A stretch of DNA of 64,000 nucleotides, from the NCBI GenBank assembly GCA_900470095.1, contig UBZM01000058.1, positions 19,666-83,665 on the forward strand, in the 5' to 3' direction. The position numbers were made by a program, and so were the translations under genes. The stretch's first letter is position 1; every line of letters starts with the position of its first letter. This document shows, one piece after another, positions 8,025 to 14,893 of the stretch. The notes beneath the pieces are model-generated. The model saw only the letters and a program-made list of their open reading frames with translations. It was not told where the DNA came from and searched no databases. This DNA comes from Hyphomicrobiales bacterium. GTDB lineage: Bacteria; Pseudomonadota; Alphaproteobacteria; Rhizobiales; Beijerinckiaceae.

Positions 8025-8887
8025 ATTCGTAAAGGCTGAACCGGTCCGCGAAACGCTGCCGCCAGCTCCCTGACGAAGGCGTTGGCGCGCGGCGTGGTGA
8101 CGTTACTGCGCAGCACGACCTCGGATGAGCCCAGCACTGGGAGGCCCCAATCCGTGCCGACCTCGACGGTTCCGGGTGGGGCGATGCGCGCGGCGAGCGG
8201 CGTGACGCCGAGCCCGGCCTGGACGGCCGCCACGACCGCAGCCATGCCGCCGCCGACAAAGGCCTCGCGCCATCCCAGTCCGGCGCCGCTCACCGCCTCG
8301 ATGGCATGACGCCTGAGTGCGCATTCCGTCATCAGACTGACGAGCGGCAGCGGCTCAGACGGATCGCGCGTCAGCGTTGGCGCGGCGAACCAGCCAAAGG
8401 CGTCGCGGCGCAGCGTTTCGCCCGTTCGCCCTTGTCCAATCCGTAGCGTCACGGCGACATCGATCTCGCCGCGTTCGAAGGCCGTCTCGAGCAGGCTCGA
8501 GCGTTCGATCCGCAGGCTGATCACCAGCGTCGGGTCATGGCCGAAGAGACGCGCCAGCAGAGCCGGGGCATCGGCGCCGACCGCCTGCTCGCTGATCCCG
8601 ACTGAGATGCGCTCGGGTGCCTCGGTGAAGGCGGCCCGCGCCCGTTCATGTGCGGCGAGCAGCTCGCGCGCCGCCGGTACGAAACGCTCGCCCTCGGCGG
8701 TGAGCTTGACGAGACGCGGGTGGCGCTGGAGCAGGGCCCGGCCGAGAACCTCCTCGAGCCGCTTGACCCGGGTGCTGACCAGCGACTGGGTCGTGCCCAG
8801 CGCCTCGGCGGCGCGCGTGAAGCTGCGCAGATCGGCCGCACTGAGAAAGGCGGCGACCGCATCGATATCGAGCGTCGTAGCCAACAT
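8021..8887 (-). CDS. LysR family transcriptional regulator
   Basis: A 288-residue LysR-type regulator: winged helix-turn-helix (AAFLSAADLRSFTRAAEALGT then QSLVSTRVKRLEEVLG) at about residues 10-70, and an effector domain to the end. It is divergent from the tautomerase gene at 9003, the usual arrangement for a LysR gene and its target, so it probably controls that gene in response to an aromatic or carbonyl compound; the ligand is unknown. Together the two genes form a block inserted between era and recO. Its stop overlaps the era stop by four bases, so era and this gene are convergent with no terminator room. Confidence 0.9.
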   Translation of the reverse strand: MLATTLDIDAVAAFLSAADLRSFTRAAEALGTTQSLVSTRVKRLEEVLGRALLQRHPRLVKLTAEGERFVPAARELLAAHERARAAFTEAPERISVGISEQAVGADAPALLARLFGHDPTLVISLRIERSSLLETAFERGEIDVAVTLRIGQGRTGETLRRDAFGWFAAPTLTRDPSEPLPLVSLMTECALRRHAIEAVSGAGLGWREAFVGGGMAAVVAAVQAGLGVTPLAARIAPPGTVEVGTDWGLPVLGSSEVVLRSNVTTPRANAFVRELAAAFRGPVQPLRI

Positions 8888-8889
8888 AA

Positions 8890-8911
8890 ATCAAAAATCC
8901 ATATGATTGAT
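8890..8911. promoter_or_regulatory. Candidate LysR binding site
   Basis: ATCAA (8890-8894) and TTGAT (8907-8911) form an inverted repeat around 12 AT-rich bases, directly upstream of the LysR gene and 90 bp before the tautomerase start. The arrangement and the local A/T richness in GC-rich DNA suit a LysR operator with autoregulation. Assignment is by position only. Confidence 0.45.
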
Positions 8912-9002
8912 ATCTACAACCATACACTACAACGATGTTTCGAACGGCGCTAGCTTGATCTGGACAGCGAGGCCAATGCCCTCGCAAACCGGAGATCCAA
9001 CC

Positions 9003-9383
9003 ATGCCCCTGATCCGCATTTCCATGAGGCGCGGCCGTCCCGCCTCCGAGCCGGCCGCCATTCTCGACGGCGTCTATCGGGCGATGCGCGAGACCTTCGA
9101 GGTGCCGGAGGACGATCTCTTCGCCGTGATCCACCAGCACGACCCCGACGAGTTCATCTTCAACGCCCGCTATTTCGGCTTCGAGCGCACGGCCGGTCTC
9201 GTTCTCATCCAGATCACCTGCAACAACAGCCGCGGCGTCACCCAGAAGAAGGCGCTCTTTGCCAAGATCGCCGAGAACCTGCGCCGCGAGCCTGGACTGA
9301 AGCCCGACGACATCTTCATCAACCTGATCGAGACCGCGCGTGAAAACTGGTCCTTCGGCGGCGGCATCGCCCAGTATGTCTGA
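9003..9383 (+). CDS. Tautomerase family protein
   Basis: A 126-residue protein of the larger tautomerase/MIF-like group (Tautomerase_2-like). The catalytic feature is Pro2, exposed after Met removal in MPLIRISMRRGRP; the C-terminal ETARENWSFGGGIAQYV is typical of these proteins. Members isomerise or hydrolyse small unsaturated or halogenated carboxylates, but the substrate here cannot be read from sequence. The ATG at 9003 follows CGGAGATCCAACC, a good ribosome binding site, which rejects the longer frame beginning at 8907. Divergent LysR regulator next door suggests substrate-induced expression. Confidence 0.85.
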   Translation: MPLIRISMRRGRPASEPAAILDGVYRAMRETFEVPEDDLFAVIHQHDPDEFIFNARYFGFERTAGLVLIQITCNNSRGVTQKKALFAKIAENLRREPGLKPDDIFINLIETARENWSFGGGIAQYV

Positions 9384-9484
9384 GATCAGCTGCCCGCCCT
9401 CGCGCATCGGCCGCTGACGCGAGCTGTCGGGAGGGCGCGCCTGCGGAAATTGACCCGGCCGGGTGCGCCGCCTAACTCCTAGCC

Positions 9485-10213
9485 ATGGAGTGGAGCGATG
9501 ACGGCACCATCATCGGCGTCCGGCATCACGGCGAGAATGCCGTGATCCTGGAGGTGCTGACGCGCCTGCATGGCCGCCATTTCGGGCTCGTGCGCGGTGG
9601 GCGCTCGGCCCGGGCGCAGCCGGTGCTGCAGCCCGGCAATGCGGTCTCGCTGACCTGGCGGGCCCGGCTCGACGAGCATCTCGGCGAATACAAGGTCGAG
9701 CTCATCACCTCGCATGCGGCGCGGCTGATCGCGGCGCCCGTCGCCCTCTATGGGCTGGCGGTGATCTCGGCCCTGCTGCGCCTGCTGCCGGAGCGCGATC
9801 CCCATCCCGCCCTGCACGAGGGGCTGGCGGTGCTGATCGAGCATCTCGACGAGCAGACGCTGGCGCCGGCCCTGATCGTGCGGTTCGAGGTCGCCATGCT
9901 GTCCGAGCTCGGCTTCGGACTTGATCTGACGCGCTGTGCCGTTACCGGCTCGCCCGATGATCTCACCCATGTCTCGCCGAAATCGGGCAAGGCGGTCAGC
10001 CGCAAGGTCGCCGAGCCCTATCAGGATCGTCTGCTGGCGCTGCCGCGCTTCCTCAGCGAAGGGCAGGGCGCGCGGCAACCCTCGGCGGCGGATATCGCGG
10101 CGGGCTTCGCCCTGACCGGCTTTTTCCTGCGCCGCCATCTGCTTGAGCCGCGCGGATTGCTCGAGTCGCCGGAGCGGGCGCGGCTGCTGGAGTTGGTCGC
10201 ACGAATTCACTGA
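9485..10213 (+). CDS. recO: DNA repair protein RecO
   Basis: Recombination mediator that, with RecR, loads RecA on SSB-coated single-stranded DNA. The 242-residue protein begins MEWSDDGTIIGVRHHGENAVI, the expected start of alphaproteobacterial RecO, with the N-terminal OB fold (about 1-80: LTRLHGRHFGLVRGGRSARAQ) and a helical C-terminal domain (LSELGFGLDLTRCAVTG). Usually directly after era; here 1.46 kb of accessory DNA intervenes. It has no strong ribosome binding site; the start is set by homology to the family N-terminus. Confidence 0.93.
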   Translation: MEWSDDGTIIGVRHHGENAVILEVLTRLHGRHFGLVRGGRSARAQPVLQPGNAVSLTWRARLDEHLGEYKVELITSHAARLIAAPVALYGLAVISALLRLLPERDPHPALHEGLAVLIEHLDEQTLAPALIVRFEVAMLSELGFGLDLTRCAVTGSPDDLTHVSPKSGKAVSRKVAEPYQDRLLALPRFLSEGQGARQPSAADIAAGFALTGFFLRRHLLEPRGLLESPERARLLELVARIH

Positions 10214-10335
10214 TTTCTGCCGCGTTTGCGGGTATGACGCTTTGCGCGGCTTGCATCGGGCCGGCATCGTCATAGGAAGTGATTCGCGGCCGGCGTTTCC
10301 CGGCGGCCGCAACGTAGATCGAGGTTGAGTGACAC

Positions 10336-12582
10336 ATGGGAAAGCCGGTCGAGCCGCCACCGGAGGACGAGACCGAGCGCATCGATCTGAAATCGGCGCT
10401 CGAAGAGCGCTATCTCGCCTATGCGCTGTCCACCATCATGCACCGTGCCCTGCCGGATGCGCGTGACGGCCTGAAGCCCGTCCATCGCCGCATCCTGCAT
10501 GCGATGCGGCTGCTGCGCCTCGACCCCGGCCAGGTGCACAAGAAATGCGCCCGCATCGTCGGCGACGTCATCGGTAAGTTCCACCCGCACGGCGACCAGT
10601 CGGTCTATGACGCGCTGGTGCGCCTCGCCCAGGATTTCGCGCAGCGTTACCCGCTCGTCGACGGCCAGGGCAACTTTGGCAATATCGACGGCGATAACGC
10701 CGCTGCCTACCGCTATACCGAAGCGCGCATGACCGAGGTCGCGCGCCTCCTGCTCGACGGGATCGAGGAGGACGCGGTCGATTTCCGCGAGACCTATAAC
10801 GGCGAGGACGAGGAGCCGATCGTCCTGCCGGCGGCGTTCCCCAATCTGCTGGCCAATGGCTCGCAGGGCATCGCGGTCGGCATGGCGACCTCGATCCCGC
10901 CGCATAACGCGGCCGAACTCTGCGATGCCGCGCTCTATCTGATCCAGCATCCGGAGACCTCCTCCGAGCAGCTCATGACCTTTGTGCCCGGGCCGGATTT
11001 CCCGACTGGCGGCATCATCGTCGAGACCCGGGCCTCGATGGCCGAGACCTATCGCACCGGGCGCGGCGCCTTCCGCACCCGGGCGCGCTGGCATGTCGAG
11101 GACCAGGGCCGCGGCACCTGGCTCGCAGTGGTCACCGAGATTCCCTACATGGTCTCGAAGGGCCGGCTGATCGAGAAGATCGCCGAACTGCTGAACGACC
11201 GGAAGCTGCCGCTGGTCGGGGATCTGCGCGACGAGTCGGCCGAAGACATCCGCGTCGTCATCGAGCCGCGCAGCCGCGCTGTCGATGCCAATCTGATGAT
11301 GGAATCGCTGTTCAAGCTCACCGAGCTCGAATCGCGCATTTCGATGAACATGAACGTGCTGACCGGCGGGCTGGTGCCGCGGGTGCTCGGCCTCAACGAG
11401 GCTCTGCGCGCCTGGCTCGACCATCGCCGCGAAGTGTTGCTGCGCCGCTCGCGCTTCCGCCTCGGCCAGATCGAGAAGCGGCTCGAGATCCTGCGCGGCC
11501 TTCTGATCGTCTATCTCGACCTCGACCGCGTCATCAAGATCATCCGCGAGGAGGACGAGCCGAAGGTCGAGCTGATGCGCTATTTCGAGCTCAGCGAGGT
11601 CCAGGCCAATGCGATCCTCGACACGCGCCTGCGCGCCCTGCGCAAGCTCGAGGAGATGCAGCTCAAGACCGAGCTCGACGAGCTCACCACCGAGAAGGGC
11701 CAGATCGAGGGGCTGCTGGCCTCCGAGGCGACGCAGTGGAAGACCATCTCCTGGGACATCCGCGAGGTGAAGAAGCTCTTCGGCCCGGAAACCGCGATCG
11801 GCAAGCGCCGCACCGATTTCGCCGACATGCCGGAGACGACCGATATCGACCTGACGCAGGCCATGGTCGAGCGCGAGCCGATCACGGTCGTCGTCTCCAA
11901 GAAGGGCTGGATCAGGGCGCTGAAGGGCCATGTCCAGGACCTCTCGACGCTGTCCTTCAAGGGTGATGACGCGCTGCAGCTCGGGTTCCACACCGAGACC
12001 ACAGCGAAGCTCCTGGTGCTGGCCTCGAACGGCAAGGTCTTCACGCTGGAGGCGTCCAAGCTGCCGGGCGGCCGGGGCTTCGGCGATCCCATCCGCCTGA
12101 TGATCGAGCTGGAGGAGACGGCCGACATCGTCTCCGCCTTCCCTTATCGGCCGGGCCTCAAGCTCCTGATGGTGACGACGGATGGGCGCGGCTTCGTCGC
12201 CCCCAGCGACGATGTCGTGGCCAATACCCGCAAGGGTCGCCAGGTGCTCAATGTCACCGAGCCGGTCAAGGCCCTGCTCGCCGTTCCCGCCGAGGGCGAC
12301 CATGTCGCGATCATCGGCGAGAACCGCAAGCTGCTCTGCTTCCCGCTCTCCGAGGTCGCGGAGATGGGGCGCGGCAAGGGCGTGCGCCTGCAGCGCTACA
12401 AGGATGGCGGCGTCTCCGACGCCAAGACCTTCAAGCTGGCCGAGGGCCTGACCTGGCTCGACACCTCGAACCGGACCTGGACGGTCGGGGCTGCCGAGCT
12501 GATCGAATGGCTCGGCCATCGTGCGGAATCGGGCCGCCTGCCGCCCAAGGGCTTTCCGAAGAACAACAGGTTCGGCGGCTGA
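10336..12582 (+). CDS. parC: DNA topoisomerase IV subunit A
   Basis: The DNA-cleaving subunit of topoisomerase IV, which decatenates daughter chromosomes with ParE. The 748-residue protein has the GyrA/ParC core: LPDARDGLKPVHRRILHAM, the HPHGD motif near residue 83, and AAAYRYTEARM with catalytic Tyr127. The C-terminal beta-pinwheel carries short strands such as VVVSKKGWIRALKGH and LLVLASNGKVFTL. The E. coli ParC quinolone positions 80/84 correspond here to Gln88 and Asp92, which I take as lineage-typical. It is ParC rather than GyrA because it is shorter and lacks a clear GyrA-box. Confidence 0.95.
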   Translation: MGKPVEPPPEDETERIDLKSALEERYLAYALSTIMHRALPDARDGLKPVHRRILHAMRLLRLDPGQVHKKCARIVGDVIGKFHPHGDQSVYDALVRLAQDFAQRYPLVDGQGNFGNIDGDNAAAYRYTEARMTEVARLLLDGIEEDAVDFRETYNGEDEEPIVLPAAFPNLLANGSQGIAVGMATSIPPHNAAELCDAALYLIQHPETSSEQLMTFVPGPDFPTGGIIVETRASMAETYRTGRGAFRTRARWHVEDQGRGTWLAVVTEIPYMVSKGRLIEKIAELLNDRKLPLVGDLRDESAEDIRVVIEPRSRAVDANLMMESLFKLTELESRISMNMNVLTGGLVPRVLGLNEALRAWLDHRREVLLRRSRFRLGQIEKRLEILRGLLIVYLDLDRVIKIIREEDEPKVELMRYFELSEVQANAILDTRLRALRKLEEMQLKTELDELTTEKGQIEGLLASEATQWKTISWDIREVKKLFGPETAIGKRRTDFADMPETTDIDLTQAMVEREPITVVVSKKGWIRALKGHVQDLSTLSFKGDDALQLGFHTETTAKLLVLASNGKVFTLEASKLPGGRGFGDPIRLMIELEETADIVSAFPYRPGLKLLMVTTDGRGFVAPSDDVVANTRKGRQVLNVTEPVKALLAVPAEGDHVAIIGENRKLLCFPLSEVAEMGRGKGVRLQRYKDGGVSDAKTFKLAEGLTWLDTSNRTWTVGAAELIEWLGHRAESGRLPPKGFPKNNRFGG

Positions 12583-12603
12583 GGCTGCATCGGCCCGGGC
12601 TTA

Positions 12604-12708
12604 GATCACGCTGCGTTTGGACGAATTCGTCCAAACGCAGCGTGATCGGCTCTCATGGTTTAGAGCAGGCTGAGTGCGAAAAACCGTTGCCGCTTTTTCG
12701 CAGCATGC
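12604..12708 (-). repeat. Interspersed two-hairpin repeat, copy 1
   Basis: The first module is a perfect 44-bp palindrome (12604-12647, no loop). The second (about 12659-12708) has TGCGAAAAA paired with TTTTTCGCA. The same two modules occur in opposite order and strand at 50606 and 56330. Located 21 bp after the parC stop, it may also act as a transcription barrier. Confidence 0.85.
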
Positions 12709-12847
12709 CGGAGGGCCCGGGTCTCTGCTCCGCCTGGCTGGGGCCGTGATGGCCGCGGGTTGCTCGCAAAGACGCGCTCGCAAGCCCTTTGGCCGGCGCA
12801 TCAGCATCGTAAAAAGTAACGAATTTTCAACCAGTTGACCGGGCGCC

Positions 12848-12897
12848 TTGAATCAGCGCGGCAAGGCGTTGAATCAATGTCTCCGGTCCCTGAATCA
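12848..12897. repeat. 21-bp-spaced TTGAATCA motif array
   Basis: TTGAATCA at 12848 and 12869, and CTGAATCA at 12890, are spaced exactly 21 bp. Each contains a GANTC site, the target of the CcrM methyltransferase in alphaproteobacteria. The intervening 13-bp spacers differ. Confidence 0.6.
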
Positions 12898-12948
12898 CTC
12901 TCTCAGCCAGGGCTTGCAGCCCCCGGCGTCTCTGCCGGGAGGATGGAC

Positions 12949-13554
12949 CTACCTGATCGCCTGGCCGACCACGCCGACCTCGAGGCCGAGCGTCAGATTG
13001 TTGGTCACGGCCCATTCGACACCGGCGCGGGCTTCGGGCCTGACCGCGATCTCGCTGCGGTTGAACGGCGAACTGAAGGGCGTCGGGCCATAGCGCCAGG
13101 TCTCGTTCGCGGCAGCGAGCCCGACCTTGGTGTAGAGCAGCACGTTCTCGGTTGCGAACACGCCGGCCTTGAGCTGGAAGGCGCCGGCGACATCGCGCGT
13201 CCAGGCCGCCGTGTTGAAGCTCGGCGTGCCATAGCCGCCGATCGCAGGGGCGTATTCGAGCGCGCCGATGACGCCGTAGAGGAAGTCGCCATCGCGCCAC
13301 ATCTTGCCGCCTTCGAGCCCGATCGTCGGGCCGGCCGAGGTGCCCAGCCCCTTGGCGCTGGTCACCTGGAAGCCCGTGGAGATGCGGGCATAGGAGCCTT
13401 CCCACTTCACGCCACCGGGCGCCAGCGTCGGCTCCGACCAGGCGAAGGACGGCACGGAGGCAAAGCCCGTGAAGGGCAGATAGGCCTGGGCCTGCGAGGC
13501 GCCAGCGCTGAGCGCAAGCGCGCAGAGCGCGCCGGAAAGGATCGGTAGTCTCAC
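12949..13554 (-). CDS. Outer-membrane beta-barrel family protein
   Basis: A 201-residue exported protein resembling small OMP/porin-like barrels common in Rhizobiales. The signal peptide is MRLPILSGALCALALSAG with cleavage near ASQAQA. The mature part has alternating amphipathic strands: VKWEGSYARISTGFQVT, FLYGVIGALEY, VLLYTKVGLAAA and the closing VEWAVTNNLTLGLEVGVVG. It belongs near the OMP_b-brl/Omp25-Omp31 type family, but no exact match is recognised. The GTG start at 13554 follows AGAGGATG. It is transcribed alone towards parC. Confidence 0.75.
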   Translation of the reverse strand: MRLPILSGALCALALSAGASQAQAYLPFTGFASVPSFAWSEPTLAPGGVKWEGSYARISTGFQVTSAKGLGTSAGPTIGLEGGKMWRDGDFLYGVIGALEYAPAIGGYGTPSFNTAAWTRDVAGAFQLKAGVFATENVLLYTKVGLAAANETWRYGPTPFSSPFNRSEIAVRPEARAGVEWAVTNNLTLGLEVGVVGQAIR

Positions 13555-13667
13555 GTCGAAGGCATCCTCTCGGCCAAACCCCTGTGCGTAAGCCTAGCAG
13601 AAGGTCGCGTGAATGTCGCGGATTTGTGGCGGGAGTGGCGCAAGAGCTGATCCAGCCTCTTGTCTTT

Positions 13668-13718
13668 GCATCGGCTTTGCCCGGAAAACCGCAATCCACC
13701 TTTCGGGCCGATGCTTTA
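13668..13718 (-). repeat. Interspersed hairpin repeat, copy 2, overlapping a stop codon
   Basis: GCATCGGC (13668-13675) pairs with GCCGATGC (13707-13714) around a core related to AAAGTGG-N2-ACCGGTTTTCG. On the minus strand it begins TAAAGCATCGGCC, and that TAA (13716-13718) is the stop codon of the DUF2336 gene. The second hairpin module of the family is degenerate here. Confidence 0.75.
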
Positions 13719-14735
13719 GCCGATCTTCGTCTTCAGCTTGAGGAAACGCAGCGTCCGCTCGGCGGTGGCGGTGTCGAGACTGGCATAGTTCTTCAGGTCG
13801 CCCTCGGCATCGCGCGCGCCGAAGAGCAGCCGCCGCGAGCGCAATTCCAGCACGGATTTGAAGGCCGCAATGCCGAGATTCAGCGAGCGGCAGGTCACCG
13901 CGATGCCGCTGACATCGCGCTGCAGCAGGACACGCAGCGCCTGCTCATTGGTGATGCCGGACGCCTGTGCGATCACCTCGGCAAGGTGATAGGCCCGGTC
14001 CTCCTCGGCCAGCATGGTCACGATCTCGTCGAGCTCGCGCTTGCCGGCGCCGAGATCGGCGAGCAGGAGTTTCACCTCCAGCCGCTGCTGGCGGGCACGG
14101 CGGGCGAGCGTCGCGGCCTCGTCGGCGGGCTTGGACCAGGCGCCGCCGCTGAGCCCCTCGACGATCTCCAGGACGCGGCTGGCCCGGTTCGGCGTCAGGT
14201 CGGAACGCCTGGCCAGCGCGCCGCCGATCTCGGCATCCTTGCCGCCGCGTTCCAGCAGCGTGTCAAAGCCCTTGTCGGAGAAATGCGCGCCTTCATTGGC
14301 GCTGACCGTGTGCAGCACGGTGCGGTCGCCGCGCTGGACGAGAATGTCGGTGACGCTTTCCGAGAGGCGGGCGCGTTCGGCAATCGCCGCGAGATGGTGC
14401 TGCGACTGGCTCACCGCGATCGCGGCGAGGTCGGTGTCGGTCAGCACCGGGGAGAGCTTCAGCACGAGGCGTGCGACCTCGGAATCGGCATCGCCGGCAA
14501 GCGTGACCGCGACCTCATGCGGCAGGCTCGGCACGGCCGCGACATGGCCGGCATAGGCCTTGCGCGCCTCGTCCTCGAGATGCGGCAGCGAACGCAGCGC
14601 GATCTCGCCGTAATGCGCCTTGGAGGGCTCGGTCGGATCCTGGTCGAGCAGAAAAAGGTCCGTGACGGCATTGAGCAGCTGCCGGCGTGCCTCCGAGGAC
14701 ATCTCGGAGGGCATCCGTGTCAAAGAACTCAGCAT
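13716..14735 (-). CDS. DUF2336 domain-containing protein
   Basis: A 339-residue, soluble, almost entirely helical protein of the DUF2336 family, found mainly in Alphaproteobacteria and without an established function. The pattern of repeated short helices (DADSEVARLVLKLSPVLTDTDL; SQSQHHLAAIAERARLSESVTD; RGDRTVLHTVSANEGAHFSDKG) resembles HEAT-like repeats. The C-terminal half (LLFGARDAEGDLKNYASLDTATAERTLRFLK) is the rest of the domain. The upstream region has overlapping inverted repeats. Its stop codon falls within an interspersed repeat, so the native C-terminus may have been altered by insertion. Confidence 0.85.
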   Translation of the reverse strand: MLSSLTRMPSEMSSEARRQLLNAVTDLFLLDQDPTEPSKAHYGEIALRSLPHLEDEARKAYAGHVAAVPSLPHEVAVTLAGDADSEVARLVLKLSPVLTDTDLAAIAVSQSQHHLAAIAERARLSESVTDILVQRGDRTVLHTVSANEGAHFSDKGFDTLLERGGKDAEIGGALARRSDLTPNRASRVLEIVEGLSGGAWSKPADEAATLARRARQQRLEVKLLLADLGAGKRELDEIVTMLAEEDRAYHLAEVIAQASGITNEQALRVLLQRDVSGIAVTCRSLNLGIAAFKSVLELRSRRLLFGARDAEGDLKNYASLDTATAERTLRFLKLKTKIG

Positions 14736-14789
14736 TGGCCCCCCAGATACGCGTCAGGCAAGTATCCGCAACCTGCGCCGGTCCGGTTT

Positions 14790-14817
14790 GATTTAGTCTT
14801 AAATCCGTCGCGGATTT
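14790..14817. promoter_or_regulatory. Overlapping inverted repeats upstream of DUF2336 gene
   Basis: GATTTA-GTCT-TAAATC (14790-14805) overlaps AAATCCG-TCG-CGGATTT (14801-14817). They lie 55-80 bp upstream of the DUF2336 start and are AT-rich against the background, so they could be a regulator-binding site or part of a hairpin. Confidence 0.35.
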
Positions 14818-14852
14818 TCGCGGGAAGCGAGGATTTTCTTCTGCGTGTTCAA

Positions 14853-14885
14853 CGGGCCGGCACGCCGCGAATGCATGCCGGCCCG
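14853..14885 (-). terminator. Hairpin after the PepSY gene
   Basis: A perfect 10-bp GC stem (14853-14862 with 14876-14885) lies nine bases beyond the PepSY-protein stop on the minus strand. There is no T-run, so termination may be inefficient. Confidence 0.45.
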
Positions 14886-14893
14886 CGATGCCG

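Larger units (their letters stand above)
12583..12948. other. Convergent intergenic region with repeats
   Basis: A 366-bp gap between the convergent parC and barrel-protein genes. It contains one palindromic two-hairpin repeat (12604-12708), then a GC-rich stretch without features, then three TTGAATCA-like motifs at exact 21-bp spacing (12848-12897). No supported gene was seen; a long minus-strand frame through the 21-bp repeats lacks any domain. Confidence 0.7.

Noticed and set aside
10570..10615. Possible quinolone-resistance substitutions in ParC (Gln88, Asp92)
   Set aside because: These residues probably represent the normal alphaproteobacterial ParC sequence; nothing shows recent mutation.
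10270..12519. 749-codon minus-strand frame opposite parC
   Set aside because: No recognisable motif; it mirrors parC codon pattern. ParC on the plus strand has catalytic Tyr and conserved blocks throughout.
12827..13699. Minus-strand frame with repeated LIQ residues extending past the barrel gene
   Set aside because: The LIQ pattern comes from the 21-bp DNA motif. The frame has no domain and overlaps the well-supported barrel gene.
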